A stretch of DNA of 30,669 bases, from the NCBI GenBank assembly GCA_035371905.1, contig DAORXQ010000015.1, positions 1-30,669 of the forward strand, given 5' to 3'. Made by a program: the position numbers and the translations under genes. The notes below the pieces were generated by a model. That model ran no database searches, had not been told where the DNA came from, and worked only from the letters and a program-made list of their open reading frames with translations. Positions 16,535-26,170 of the stretch are shown piece by piece. Position 1 is the stretch's first letter; each line of letters opens with the position of its first letter. The DNA comes from a bacterium. GTDB taxonomy: Bacteria > Ratteibacteria > UBA8468 > B48-G9 > JAFGKM01.

Positions 16535-17725
16535 ATGTTAAAGGATATAAAGCAACTTATTGATATTGCTTGTTATTATCCTGAAGAAATTGAAAGAGTT
16601 TTAAAAGGAGATTCGTTTTTAAAGTTTGACCCTGAACTTGGATATATTCAAATTAATTATATTTTCAGAGATGGAATCTATAATACACTTTCTGAATATA
16701 CATACGATAACAAATATAATTATAGAAAAATTGTAAATTATCCTGAAAAACCTTGTAGAATAAACACATATGGAAATAGTTATACTCAATGTGCTCAGGT
16801 TTCAGATGGTGAAACATGGCAGGAAATATTAGCCGCACATTTCAGAGAGCCGATAAGAAATCTTGGTGTTGGCGGATATGGTGTTTATCAGGCATATCTG
16901 AGGATGATGAGAATTGAAAAAACTGATATTGGAACTGAATACATAATTTTAAATATATGGGATGATGACCATTTAAGAAATATTGACTCTTCTAGATGGA
17001 TAAGAGTTGCATGGATGCACAGAGATTTACCAAGAGGTGGTGGAGAAAATACATATCCTGTTCATGGATTTCCATGGGCACACTTAAGATTTGATATTGA
17101 AAAAGAAAGATTTATTGAAATACCTGGAAGATGTAAAAATGAAGATGATTTAATGAAACTAACTGATAGAGAATATTATTATAATTTTTTCAAAGACGAC
17201 CATGTTGTACATTTATTTGCTCTTACTCAGGGATTAGATGCACCTATTGATTATCTTGAAAAACTTGGAGAATCCTTTGGATTAAAGATTGATTTAAGAA
17301 ATAAAAAGAAAAGAATTAAAGATGCCCAGAAACTACATATAACTTATGGCATAAAATCAACAATATATATACTTGAAAAACTCAAAAAATGGATTGCAGA
17401 TAACAAGAAAAAACTTATGGTAATTTTAAGTTATGATGCCCCTACCTGTAAAAAATACATTAAAAAGGGAGAAAGATTTGATGAGGAATTGCTTGAATAT
17501 TTAAAAACAAACAATTTTTGTTTTATTGATACTCTTGAAAAAACAAAGGAAGAATATAAAATTTATAAATTAAGTGTTGATGATTTTCTTTCAAGATTAT
17601 ATATTGCAAGAGCAGGAGCACAAGTATTTGGTCATTATTCTCCCTCTGGAAATTTCTGGTTTGCATGGACAATAAGAGAAGAACTTGTTAAATTTTTAGA
17701 CCCCAAACCTCCTGCATATAGATAA
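16535..17725 (+). CDS. SGNH/GDSL-type hydrolase, atypical, cytoplasmic
   Basis: 396 residues without signal peptide. SGNH-like blocks can be followed: block I TYGNSYTQ with Ser82, block II NLGVGGYGVYQAYLRM (Gly), block III IILNIWDDDHLRN (Asn position) and block V GHYSPSGNFWFAW with His367. The usual Asp three residues before the His is absent (VFGH), so the enzyme may use a Ser-His dyad or another acid. A large insert (residues 150-290) separates blocks III and V. Enzymes of this superfamily act as esterases, lipases or acyl-sugar hydrolases; the substrate is not readable. The gene is monocistronic, divergent from uvrA and convergent with cimA, with a 1-nt gap between stops. Confidence 0.6.
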   Translation: MLKDIKQLIDIACYYPEEIERVLKGDSFLKFDPELGYIQINYIFRDGIYNTLSEYTYDNKYNYRKIVNYPEKPCRINTYGNSYTQCAQVSDGETWQEILAAHFREPIRNLGVGGYGVYQAYLRMMRIEKTDIGTEYIILNIWDDDHLRNIDSSRWIRVAWMHRDLPRGGGENTYPVHGFPWAHLRFDIEKERFIEIPGRCKNEDDLMKLTDREYYYNFFKDDHVVHLFALTQGLDAPIDYLEKLGESFGLKIDLRNKKKRIKDAQKLHITYGIKSTIYILEKLKKWIADNKKKLMVILSYDAPTCKKYIKKGERFDEELLEYLKTNNFCFIDTLEKTKEEYKIYKLSVDDFLSRLYIARAGAQVFGHYSPSGNFWFAWTIREELVKFLDPKPPAYR

Positions 17726-17726
17726 T

Positions 17727-19286
17727 TTAGCGAAATTTTAAAATCTTATATTCAAAACTGTCAAGAAGTGCTTTCCATGATGCTTCAATTATGTTTTCTG
17801 AGACGCCAACTGTTCCCCATGTATCTTTCTCATCTGTTGATTCTATTAAAACTCTTGTAACAGCAGCAGTTGCTTTCTCAGGTTTCAGTATTCTTACCTT
17901 ATAATCAGTCAGTTTCATTTCTTTAATTTCTGGATAGAATTTTTCAAGTGCTTTTCTCAAGGCATTATCAAGTGCATTTACAGGTCCATTTCCTTCACTT
18001 GCTGTATGTTCAATAAGTTTACCAACTTTAACTTTAACAGTTGCTTCAGAAATTACTTTTTTACCTTTTTTCTCAACAATAACTCTAAAACCTTCCACCT
18101 CAAAAAGTTTCTTATATTTGCCGAGTGCTTTTCTTACCATAAGTTCAAAAGTCCCTTCACCTGCTTCAAACTGATAACCTTCATTTTCAAGTTCTCCAAC
18201 CATATCAACAAGTTTCTTTATAATTTCAGGTTTTTCTTCAAGTTTGTAGTCCTTAAATTTCTGTAAAATTGTGCTTTTACCGGAAAGTTCAGATATTAAA
18301 ATTCTTCTTTCATTCCCAACAACTTTTGGGTCAATATGTTCATAAGTCAAAGGATTTTTACTAACTGCATCAATGTGAACCCCTCCTTTATGGGCAAAAG
18401 CGCTTAAACCAACAAAAGGTTGATTATTTGGAGGAACAATATTTGCGACTTCATAAATAAATCTTGAAAGTTCCGTTAGATGAATTAAGTTTTCATCAGG
18501 AATACATTTATAACCCATTTTAATCTGTAAAATTGGAATTATTGCGGTCAAGTCAGCATTTCCACACCTTTCTCCAAAACCATTTATTGTCCCCTGAATA
18601 TGAACTGCTCCACTTTTAACAGCACTTACAGTATTTGCAACTCCAAGAGAAGAATCGTTATGAGTATGAATTCCAAGAGGTATTTTAATTTTCTCTTTAA
18701 TTTTTTTAACAATTTCTTCAACTTCAAATGGTAAACTTCCTCCATTTGTATCACATAAAACAATTCTTTCTACTCCATAATTTTCAGCAACAAGAAGTGT
18801 TTTTAATGCATATTCAGGATTTCTTTTATATCCATCAAAAAAATGCTCAGCATCAAAAAATACTTTTCTGCCATGTTTAGTTAAAAAATCTACTGTTTCT
18901 TCAATAAGTTTTAAATTTTCATCAAGTGTAATTTTTAAAACATCAGCAACATGTAAATCCCACGATTTTCCGAAAATTGTTATATATTCTGTTTCACTTT
19001 CAAGTAATTTCTTTATAAAAGGGTCTTTTTCAACAGGATAATTTTTTCTTCTTGTACTTCCAAAGGCAACAATTTTACTATTTTTAAATTTTTTATTTTT
19101 TATTTTTTTGAAAAAAGCAATGTCTTTAGGATTTGAACCAGGCCAGCCACCCTCTATAAAATCAATACCAAATTCATCAAGTTTTTCTGCAATCTTAATT
19201 TTATCATTAAGAGTAAAAAAAACGTTTTCTCCCTGTGCTCCATCCCTTAGTGTAGTATCATAAACCTCTATCTTATTTTTTTCCAT
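17727..19286 (-). CDS. cimA: (R)-citramalate synthase
   Basis: 519 residues from the ATG at 19286. An 18-codon upstream extension is rejected because it runs through the promoter, while TAGGAGAG stands just before this ATG. CimA condenses pyruvate and acetyl-CoA to citramalate, the threonine-independent route to 2-oxobutyrate and isoleucine. The HMGL-like barrel starts EVYDTTLRDGAQGENV, and EGGWPGSNPKD is typical of the long citramalate synthase subfamily rather than LeuA. GIHTHNDSSLGVANT and FAHKGGVHIDAV are further catalytic blocks. The C-terminal 120 residues form the LeuA-type allosteric domain (ending around ESTDEKDTWGTVGVSENIIEASW), so feedback control is likely. It lies downstream of cmk but has its own consensus promoter. 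Confidence 0.92.
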   Translation of the reverse strand: MEKNKIEVYDTTLRDGAQGENVFFTLNDKIKIAEKLDEFGIDFIEGGWPGSNPKDIAFFKKIKNKKFKNSKIVAFGSTRRKNYPVEKDPFIKKLLESETEYITIFGKSWDLHVADVLKITLDENLKLIEETVDFLTKHGRKVFFDAEHFFDGYKRNPEYALKTLLVAENYGVERIVLCDTNGGSLPFEVEEIVKKIKEKIKIPLGIHTHNDSSLGVANTVSAVKSGAVHIQGTINGFGERCGNADLTAIIPILQIKMGYKCIPDENLIHLTELSRFIYEVANIVPPNNQPFVGLSAFAHKGGVHIDAVSKNPLTYEHIDPKVVGNERRILISELSGKSTILQKFKDYKLEEKPEIIKKLVDMVGELENEGYQFEAGEGTFELMVRKALGKYKKLFEVEGFRVIVEKKGKKVISEATVKVKVGKLIEHTASEGNGPVNALDNALRKALEKFYPEIKEMKLTDYKVRILKPEKATAAVTRVLIESTDEKDTWGTVGVSENIIEASWKALLDSFEYKILKFR

Positions 19287-19311
19287 TTTGTTTTTCTCTC
19301 CTAATAATAAT

Positions 19312-19340
19312 ATTATACAGAAGTTTGAAATAAAAGTCAA
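19312..19340 (-). promoter_or_regulatory. Promoter of cimA
   Basis: On the minus strand TTGACT (19340-19335), exactly 17 nt, then TATAAT (19317-19312), 25 nt before the ATG. The leader includes the TAGGAGAG ribosome site. It is the clearest sigma-70 promoter in the window and separates cimA from the upstream cmk operon. Confidence 0.7.
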
Positions 19341-19400
19341 AAAATTGAAAAGAAAATTATCTTAATAAGATTTTATTCATACTAAATTTTCAAATAAAAG

Positions 19401-20087
19401 TTATTGATACATTGACAACTGTTTTTTTGTTTCATAAAGAGAAATGATTTTCTGGACAACTTCATCAATTGTAAGATTTGTGGTATCTATGTAAAAATAA
19501 TCATCCTGTTTGACAAGAGGAGCAATTTTTCTGTTTTTATCTTTTTCATCTCTTTCAATTATTTCCTTTTTTATCTTTTCAATATCCTCTTCAATTCCCA
19601 TCTGTTTTAATTGTAAATATCTTCTTTTTGCCCTTTCATCAACTGAGGCATCCAGATATATTTTTAACTGTGCATCTGGAAACACTTTACTTCCTATATC
19701 TCTCCCTTCCATAACAATATTATTTTTTTCTCTGTATTTTCTTTGCATATCCCATAAAATCTCTCTTATTTTCAGCATTGAAGCAATATAAGAAGTATTT
19801 TTACTCACATCTTCTTTTCTTATTTCATCACTTACATCTTCACCATCAACAAAAACTTTATATCTATCAGAATCATTATAAAGTTCAATTTTTGTATTTT
19901 TTGCCATTTCAACAATTTTTTCTGTATCTTCCCACGGTATTTTTTCTTTCATTGCTTTTAAAGTAAGTGCTCTATACATTGCACCTGTATCAACATAAAG
20001 AAAATTCAATTTTTTAGCAATAATTTTTGCAACAGTACTTTTCCCTGCTCCTGCTGGACCATCAATTGCTATAACAAAGTTTTTCAT
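19401..20087 (-). CDS. cmk: Cytidylate (CMP) kinase
   Basis: 228 residues, normal bacterial length. It phosphorylates CMP/dCMP to the diphosphates. The P-loop AIDGPAGAGKSTVAK opens the protein, followed by YVDTGAMYRALT (substrate loop), GRDIGSKVFPDAQLKIYLDAS and DERAKRR (lid arginines). It abuts frr with no spacer and ends an operon that begins with pyrK. After its stop there are 60 bases before the cimA promoter, with only an AT-only hairpin and no convincing terminator. Confidence 0.96.
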   Translation of the reverse strand: MKNFVIAIDGPAGAGKSTVAKIIAKKLNFLYVDTGAMYRALTLKAMKEKIPWEDTEKIVEMAKNTKIELYNDSDRYKVFVDGEDVSDEIRKEDVSKNTSYIASMLKIREILWDMQRKYREKNNIVMEGRDIGSKVFPDAQLKIYLDASVDERAKRRYLQLKQMGIEEDIEKIKKEIIERDEKDKNRKIAPLVKQDDYFYIDTTNLTIDEVVQKIISLYETKKQLSMYQ

Positions 20088-20645
20088 TTATTCTTCCATT
20101 ATTTCTTTTTCTTTATCTTTTATTTTTTTGTCTACTTCCTCTATATATTTATCTGTCAACTTTTGAATTTCTTCAGTTCCTTTAAACATATCATCTTCAG
20201 AAATCTGTTTATCCTCTTTTGCTTTTTTTAACTGTTCATTTGCCTTTCTTCTTAATTCTCTTATTTCAACTTTTGCCTCTTCTCCCATATTATGTAAAAT
20301 TTTTACAAGTTCTTTTCTTCTCTCTTCGCTTAAAGGAGGGATCGGAACTCTGATTATATTTCCATCTGATATAGGTGTAAGTCCAAGATTATTTGTCTGT
20401 ATTGCTTTTAAAATATTTCCATAAATACTTTTATCCCATGGTTGAATGACTATCATCTGTGGCTGTGGTATTGTAATTGTAGCAACCTGATTGATTGGCA
20501 TTTTTGAACCATAACATTCAACTAAAACTCCTTCAAGTAGAGATATTGAAGCCCTGCCTGCTCTCATCTTTGAAATTTCTTTAGTAAAAAAATCCACTAC
20601 CCCTTTCATTTTTTGTTCTGTTTCATTATAAATCTTACTTCTCAT
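20088..20645 (-). CDS. frr: Ribosome recycling factor
   Basis: 185 residues, full length. RRF with EF-G splits post-termination ribosomes. The pattern is complete: KISKMRAGRAS-like KEISKMRAGRAS, VECYGSKMPINQVATI, PQMIVIQPWDKS, LGLTPISDGNIIRVPIPPLSEERRKELVK and the long helical C-terminus. It overlaps pyrH by 11 nt, the common pyrH-frr pair, but here is followed by cmk rather than the usual uppS-cdsA-dxr. Confidence 0.97.
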   Translation of the reverse strand: MRSKIYNETEQKMKGVVDFFTKEISKMRAGRASISLLEGVLVECYGSKMPINQVATITIPQPQMIVIQPWDKSIYGNILKAIQTNNLGLTPISDGNIIRVPIPPLSEERRKELVKILHNMGEEAKVEIRELRRKANEQLKKAKEDKQISEDDMFKGTEEIQKLTDKYIEEVDKKIKDKEKEIMEE

Positions 20646-21369
20646 TTAGTCCTCCTTTCTCTGAAATAATTGTTTTTACTCCTTTTCCAAGAACAATCTT
20701 CTTCAAATTTCCCTTTTTAAAAAGATTGAAAACAATTATTGGAATTTTATTTTCCATACACATGGATATTGCTGCAGCATCCATTATTTTCAGTTGTTTC
20801 TGTATTATTTCCAGATAACTTAAGTTTTTATATCTTTTTGCATCAGGGTATTTAAAAGGGTCTGCAGAATAAACACCATCAACTTTAGTCGCTTTTAAAA
20901 CAACATCTGCTTTTATCTCTACTGCTTTTAGTGCTGCCGCAGTATCAGTGGTAAAATATGGATTTCCTGTGCCACCAACAAATATTACAATTCTTCCCTT
21001 TTCAAGATGTCTTATTGCTCTTCTTCTTATATATGGTTCACAGAATTGACGCATTTCAAAAGCACTCTGAACCCTTGTATCAAGACCGAGTTTTTCAAGT
21101 GCATTCTGTAAAGCAAGCCCATTTATAACAGTTGCAAGCATTCCCATATAATCAGCAGTAACAGACTCAATAACTTCTTTATCTCTTTGACTGCCTCTAT
21201 AAATATTACCTCCTCCGACAACAAGCCCAATTTCACATCCCAGTTCCCAGACATCTTTTATTTCTTTAGAAATTGAAATCAGTGCTTCTGAACTAATACC
21301 ACCTTTGTTATTTTCCTGCAGTGCTTCACCTGAAAGTTTTAATAAAATTCTTTTAAAAACTGGTTTCAT
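20635..21369 (-). CDS. pyrH: UMP kinase
   Basis: 244 residues, full length. It belongs to the amino-acid kinase fold and makes UDP from UMP. Evidence: RILLKLSGEALQ at the N-terminus, IGLVVGGGNIYRGS, DYMGMLATVINGLALQ, RIVIFVGGTGNPYFTTDTAAALKA (ATP site) and KATKVDGVYSADP. It overlaps metG by 4 nt upstream and frr by 11 nt downstream. The usual upstream partners rpsB-tsf are missing; instead it sits between metG and frr in a mixed pyrimidine/translation operon. Confidence 0.97.
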   Translation of the reverse strand: MKPVFKRILLKLSGEALQENNKGGISSEALISISKEIKDVWELGCEIGLVVGGGNIYRGSQRDKEVIESVTADYMGMLATVINGLALQNALEKLGLDTRVQSAFEMRQFCEPYIRRRAIRHLEKGRIVIFVGGTGNPYFTTDTAAALKAVEIKADVVLKATKVDGVYSADPFKYPDAKRYKNLSYLEIIQKQLKIMDAAAISMCMENKIPIIVFNLFKKGNLKKIVLGKGVKTIISEKGGLNEK

Positions 21370-22847
21370 TTTTTTCTATAAAAGACTATTTCTCTTTTCC
21401 CAATTTTAACTCGCCCTTGATATTTAATTTTTAAATTGTCAAATTTTTCAATTTCCTTTTTATTCAAACCAAGCATTTCTATCATTTTTTCACATGTTTG
21501 TGGTATAAAAGGATATAAAAAGATTAAAAGATTTCTTATGCCATAAAAAATTGAAATAATCGTCTTTTCACTATCAGAACTATCTCTCCAAGGTGCTTTT
21601 TCATCAAGATACTTATTTAAAAATACAACAAGTTTCCAAATTTCTTCAATACCTTCTGAAAAAGAAATATTTTCAAGTTTTTCAGAAAAATTTTTATAAG
21701 TTATTTCTGAAATTTCCATAATCTCCCTGTCAGGTTCTCCCTCAGGAATATAATTTCCAAATTTTTTTTCAATAAGATTTAAACTCCTGTTCAGTAAATT
21801 TCCAAAGTCATTAACAAGGTCGCTATTATATCTTTTTTTAAAATTTTCTTCCGAAAACTCTCCATCAAGACCAAAAGGAACCTCTCTTAAAAGAAAAAAT
21901 CTAAAGGGGTCAACACCATATTCTTTAATAAAATATTCAGGAGAAATAATATTACCCTTTGACTTTGAAATTTTTTCTTTTCCAGAAATCCACCATCCGT
22001 GAGCAAATATTTTTTTTGGTTGGGGTAATTCAAGAGCAAACAAAATGGCAGGCCATATGATATGATGAAATCTCATAATATCTTTACCAATTAACTGGAC
22101 ATCCGCTGGCCAGTATTTTTTGAATGTTGTCTCATCATAGAGATATCCAATTCCGCTTAAATAGTTTAAAAGAGCATCAAACCATACATAAATTGTATAT
22201 TTTTCTTCAGTTGGTGATTCTATACCCCATAAAACATTTTTTCTTGTTATACTTATATCTGATAGTCCATTTTTTATGAAGTTAAGAACTTCATTTTTTC
22301 TGAAATCAGGTTTAACAAATTCGGTGGTCTCAATCATATTTTCAAGCAATTTCTGATATTTTGAAAGTTTAAAAAAATAAGAAGATTCAGAAATTTCAGA
22401 TACGGGTCTTTTACAATCAGGACATAAAGGCTGGTTTTCATTTTCAACATTAACATAACTTTCACAGTGAATACAGTAATACCCTCTGTATTCACCTTTA
22501 TAAAGGTCTCCCTTTTCTAAAAGTTTTTTAAAAACTTTTTTTACAACTTCTTCATGTTGCTTTTCCGTGGTTCTTATAAATCTATCATAAGAAATGTTCA
22601 TTTTTTTCCACATATTTTTAAATGTTTCTGAAACTCTATCAGCAAGTTCAATAGGTGTCAATCCTTCTTTTTTTGAAGTTTCATAAATTTTCTGTCCGTG
22701 TTCATCCGTTCCTGTAAGAAAAAAAACATCAAATCCCTTCATTCTATAAAACCTTGCAAGACAATCTGCCGCTACTGTTGTATAGGTATGTCCTATGTGT
22801 GGTTCTGCATTAACATAGTATAATGGAGTTGTTATATAAAATTTCAT
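21366..22847 (-). CDS. metG: Methionyl-tRNA synthetase, short form
   Basis: 493 residues. The class I HIGH motif reads YVNAEPHIGHTYTT, and the KMSKS motif reads KISKSKGN. A zinc knuckle is built from CIHCESYV and CPDCKRPV, giving four Cys. The enzyme ends after the anticodon-binding helical bundle and lacks the C-terminal EMAP/Trbp111-like domain used for dimerisation in longer forms. It overlaps the PSP1 gene and pyrH by 4 nt each. Confidence 0.97.
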   Translation of the reverse strand: MKFYITTPLYYVNAEPHIGHTYTTVAADCLARFYRMKGFDVFFLTGTDEHGQKIYETSKKEGLTPIELADRVSETFKNMWKKMNISYDRFIRTTEKQHEEVVKKVFKKLLEKGDLYKGEYRGYYCIHCESYVNVENENQPLCPDCKRPVSEISESSYFFKLSKYQKLLENMIETTEFVKPDFRKNEVLNFIKNGLSDISITRKNVLWGIESPTEEKYTIYVWFDALLNYLSGIGYLYDETTFKKYWPADVQLIGKDIMRFHHIIWPAILFALELPQPKKIFAHGWWISGKEKISKSKGNIISPEYFIKEYGVDPFRFFLLREVPFGLDGEFSEENFKKRYNSDLVNDFGNLLNRSLNLIEKKFGNYIPEGEPDREIMEISEITYKNFSEKLENISFSEGIEEIWKLVVFLNKYLDEKAPWRDSSDSEKTIISIFYGIRNLLIFLYPFIPQTCEKMIEMLGLNKKEIEKFDNLKIKYQGRVKIGKREIVFYRKK

Positions 22848-23509
22848 TTTTTTTCTACCTTTTCCTTTTTATAAAATTCATCTTCGTAATTTAAACAGCA
22901 TAACAATCTTCCACACAACCCTGTTATTTTATTCATATCAAGTGGTAGTTTTTGATTTTTAACCATTCTCATCGTAATTGATTCAAACTGTTTTAAAAAA
23001 GTAATACAACACAATTCTCTTCCACAAATTCCATATCCTCCTTTAATTTTTGCTTCATCTCTTAAACCAATCTGTCTCATTTCAATTCTGCAATTAAAAA
23101 TTTTAGCAAGGTCTCTTACAAGTTTCCTGAAATCAATTCTTCCATCTGCCCAGTAATAAAAAGTAACTTTAGTTTTATCATAAGAAAAATCAGCATCAAT
23201 CAATCGCATTGGCAGATTATAACTTTTTACTTTTTCCAGACATATATTAAATGCTTCTTTTCTTTTTTCATTATTTTCCTGAATTATAATAAAATCTTTC
23301 TCATTTAATTTTCTCAATACTTTGCCTGAAATTGTTGGTGAAAAAATTGTTTTAGGTTCAAAAATCTTATAAATTTTACCGTAATCTACTGTTCCCTGAG
23401 TATACTCCACCAGAACAAAATCCTTTACTTTAACATCCACTTCACTATGCAACTTAAAATACAGATTTTTTTCCACCTTTCTGATTTCTACTTCTGCAAT
23501 TCTATCCAT
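22844..23509 (-). CDS. PSP1-domain protein (RicT/YaaT-like)
   Basis: 221 residues. The PSP1 domain is recognised by the Cys-rich run IKGGYGICGRELCCITFL and by GLCGRLLCCLNYEDEFY near the C-terminus, with six Cys in all in these blocks. In Bacillus RicT/YaaT forms a complex with RicA/RicF that binds Fe-S clusters and promotes RNA processing with RNase Y. Those partners are not visible here. Placement directly before metG, with 4-nt overlap, resembles the holB-yaaT-metG neighbourhood of many bacteria. It overlaps the upstream O-antigen ligase gene by 22 nt. Confidence 0.88.
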   Translation of the reverse strand: MDRIAEVEIRKVEKNLYFKLHSEVDVKVKDFVLVEYTQGTVDYGKIYKIFEPKTIFSPTISGKVLRKLNEKDFIIIQENNEKRKEAFNICLEKVKSYNLPMRLIDADFSYDKTKVTFYYWADGRIDFRKLVRDLAKIFNCRIEMRQIGLRDEAKIKGGYGICGRELCCITFLKQFESITMRMVKNQKLPLDMNKITGLCGRLLCCLNYEDEFYKKEKVEKK

Positions 23510-25275
23510 TTTTCAACCTCTTCAATTATAAGTTTTTCTTCAATTGTAACTTCTTTTAGTTGTTTTGCTTTTTGAAAGTAATATTTAAACTTATCTTCAT
23601 TACCTATTTTTTTATAAAATTTTGCGATTTCAAGATTATATAATTTTTTATTCGGATATTTTTCCAAAACTTTCAGATACATTTCTTCTGCTTTCTCATA
23701 ATTTCCTTTAGATTCATAAATATAAGCAAGACGTCTATAACTTTTTACTAAATACGGATTTAGATGAATTGATTTTTCATAATTTAATATTGCTTGTTCA
23801 AAAAATTCATCTTTTTCTGTTAACCGCCACATATATGTGTATAAATTTCCCTTTTCAAAGTAAACTTCAAAGTTTTTATTATACTGATTTTCTGCATAAT
23901 CAAGTAAATATAACTTTACATCCAGATTTTCTTCTATTTCACTATATCTTCTATATCTCTCTGAATTTTCAAATTTTGAGAGTTCAAAAATGTTAAATGC
24001 ATATAAAATAATAATAAAACATAATAAAGGTTTTGTCAATCCTTTAATTTTAAATTTATCTTTATATTCATAAAAACCACCAAAAATGAAAAATAAAATT
24101 GCAACTGATGGGTCAGAAAAATCAAAATCAATTAAATTATGAAGAAAAAAAGTAAGTAGAAGATAAAAAACTCCGTTGCTTAAAAAATCCTTTTTTCTCT
24201 CTTTTAAAGGATTTAATATTATAATAAACAAGAATGACATTAAAAAAATCACTCCTATAAATCCATTTTCAGCAAATGTTTCTATTAAAAAATTATGAGC
24301 ATGTGCTGCTTCAAGACCCTCAGGTGATTTATATTTTAAAAAATAATATCTGAAATTCTCAGGACCTACTCCCATAAAAATATTTTTTTGAATAATTTTC
24401 ATACTACCCTTCCAGTAAGTTATTCTATCAAGTAAAGAATGTATATGAGGAAGAACTTTAAAATGATATCCAAGATATAAAAATAAAAATTCAAAAAATA
24501 TAAGAAAAGTTAGTATTCTTTTAAACTTTTTTTCGTTAAGTAAAAGTTGTAATAAAATGATATGGGAAATAAAAAGGAAAATTAAAAGGCCACCCATAGA
24601 TTCTGTAAAAATTAAATTTATAAAACACAGAAGAAAAAGAAGAACAGAAAAAATTTTAAAGTATTTTTTATCCTCATTTAGAAAAAGAAAGAACAGAAAT
24701 GGCATAATTGAAATAAGAAAAGAAGCGTAAATATTAGGATAAACAAATGTTGAATAAATTCTATTACTCTCCATTCTATCAAAAAAAGTTGGAGAGAGAT
24801 ATTTTAAAATTTCAGGATTTTGTTCTAAACTTTCCTGACTTTGAAGATATTTTCTTGTTGCTTCAATACCCCAGAATCTTTGATAAATTCCGTATAAAGT
24901 TAAAGTAAAAACAGTAAACAAAATAATATAAATTAAAACGCTCTTTTCTTTATCCCTAAATATATTTCGCACCAGAAAAAATAGACACAGATATGAGACA
25001 ATATATGAATTATATCTTATACCTGTTCCTTTTATTTCTGAAAGGAAAGACGAAATTATTGAAAAAAATGAAAAAAGTAAAATTAAAACTTCAACATAAG
25101 TAAATTCAAGTTTTTGAAAATTTAGTAAAGTGAAGACAATAAATAAAAGAAAAATTGAAATTGTAAAGAAAAGATTGAATTTTGGATAAGTAATACCATC
25201 AAAAAGGAACCTACAAAATATAAGAGAAGATAGAATATAACAGTATATTTTATTTATGATTTCCTTTTTTTTCAT
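23488..25275 (-). CDS. O-antigen ligase/polymerase-like membrane protein with C-terminal TPR
   Basis: 595 residues. Residues 1-415 contain about a dozen hydrophobic helices. Wzy/WaaL-type loop motifs are present: IYSTFVYPNIYASFL before the mid helices and GVGPENFRYYFLKYKSPEGLEAAHAHNFLIE in the large periplasmic loop, where H-x-H-N is the typical ligase signature. Residues 440-590 are soluble TPR repeats (IHLNPYLVKSYRRLAYIYESKGNYEKAEEMY and its neighbours). The fold moves lipid-linked glycans onto lipid A-core or protein acceptors in the periplasm. The acceptor is unknown. It is embedded in a pyrimidine/translation operon, overlapping pyrD by 26 nt and the PSP1 gene by 22 nt. Confidence 0.85.
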   Translation of the reverse strand: MKKKEIINKIYCYILSSLIFCRFLFDGITYPKFNLFFTISIFLLFIVFTLLNFQKLEFTYVEVLILLFSFFSIISSFLSEIKGTGIRYNSYIVSYLCLFFLVRNIFRDKEKSVLIYIILFTVFTLTLYGIYQRFWGIEATRKYLQSQESLEQNPEILKYLSPTFFDRMESNRIYSTFVYPNIYASFLISIMPFLFFLFLNEDKKYFKIFSVLLFLLCFINLIFTESMGGLLIFLFISHIILLQLLLNEKKFKRILTFLIFFEFLFLYLGYHFKVLPHIHSLLDRITYWKGSMKIIQKNIFMGVGPENFRYYFLKYKSPEGLEAAHAHNFLIETFAENGFIGVIFLMSFLFIIILNPLKERKKDFLSNGVFYLLLTFFLHNLIDFDFSDPSVAILFFIFGGFYEYKDKFKIKGLTKPLLCFIIILYAFNIFELSKFENSERYRRYSEIEENLDVKLYLLDYAENQYNKNFEVYFEKGNLYTYMWRLTEKDEFFEQAILNYEKSIHLNPYLVKSYRRLAYIYESKGNYEKAEEMYLKVLEKYPNKKLYNLEIAKFYKKIGNEDKFKYYFQKAKQLKEVTIEEKLIIEEVEKWIELQK

Positions 25276-26170
25276 TTAATAAACCTGTAATTTCTTTTAA
25301 GTTTTCTTTCCCTGTTTTCTTTAAGAATTCTCTCAAACTTTCAATAACTTCATCTATAATCTTTGTATTTGTGAACAAACCGCTTCCAATACCAACGGCT
25401 GATGCTCCTGACAGAAAATATTCAACTGCATCCCTCCCTTCTGTAATTCCACCAATACCAATAATTGGAATGTCAACAACTTTATAAACTTCGTAAACAC
25501 ATTTTAATCCAATTGGTTTTATAGATGAACCTGATAACCCTCCATTAATTACTCTCATTTTTTTAATATCAACACCTAAACCCCTTACAGTGTTAATAAG
25601 AGCAAGTATGTCAACTCCTCCTTCTTGGGCAGCAATTGCAATTTCTGTAATGTCAGTAACATTAGGTGAAAGTTTTGCTATAAGAGGAATATCTGTTTCA
25701 TTTTTTATTTTTTTTATAAGTTTATGGGTTAAATTCGCATCCTGAGAAATCATTTTCTGATTTTTTTCAAAATTTGGACAGGAAAGATTTAATTCTATTG
25801 CATCAATATTTTCTTTATTTAAAATTTTAATAATATCAATGAATTCTTTCTCACTTCTTCCTGTAATACTCACAAAAACTCTTTTAAATTTTTTTCTTAT
25901 AAAAGGAAGAATGTTTTTGGTAAAATAAAAAACTCCTGGATTTTGAAGCCCTATATTATTTATCATCCCTGAATATGTTTCATATATTCTGGGTTGAGGA
26001 TTTCCACTCCATGGTTGATAAGTAATTGTTTTTGTTGTAATGGCACCTATCTTTTCAAAATCAATAAAGTCAAGTTTTTCAGTACCGTATCCAAATGTTC
26101 CACTTGCCATTATAATTGGAGAATCAAGTTTTATCTTTCCAAGTTCTACTTTTAATTTTTTTATTCCCAT
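25250..26170 (-). CDS. pyrD: Dihydroorotate dehydrogenase, class 1B catalytic subunit
   Basis: 306 residues. FMN-barrel motifs: PIIMASGTFGYG, INNIGLQNPG, AIELNLSCPNFE with the class 1 catalytic Cys, PLIAKLSPNVTD, NGGLSGSSIKPIGLK and IGIGGITEGRDAVEYFLSGASAVGIGS. Oxidises dihydroorotate to orotate. The adjacent pyrK, overlapping by 10 nt, shows it is the NAD-linked PyrDK (1B) form. Confidence 0.96.
   Translation of the reverse strand: MGIKKLKVELGKIKLDSPIIMASGTFGYGTEKLDFIDFEKIGAITTKTITYQPWSGNPQPRIYETYSGMINNIGLQNPGVFYFTKNILPFIRKKFKRVFVSITGRSEKEFIDIIKILNKENIDAIELNLSCPNFEKNQKMISQDANLTHKLIKKIKNETDIPLIAKLSPNVTDITEIAIAAQEGGVDILALINTVRGLGVDIKKMRVINGGLSGSSIKPIGLKCVYEVYKVVDIPIIGIGGITEGRDAVEYFLSGASAVGIGSGLFTNTKIIDEVIESLREFLKKTGKENLKEITGLLNEKKGNHK

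Noticed and set aside
17727..17750. AAATTTTAAAAT near the convergent SGNH and cimA ends as a terminator.
   Set aside because: A/T only, short and inside the cimA coding end.
19351..19380. Palindrome ATCTTATTAAGAT followed by a T-rich stretch after cmk (minus strand), as a terminator.
   Set aside because: The stem is only 5 bp and almost all A/T, too weak for an intrinsic terminator; such palindromes are expected by chance at this base composition.
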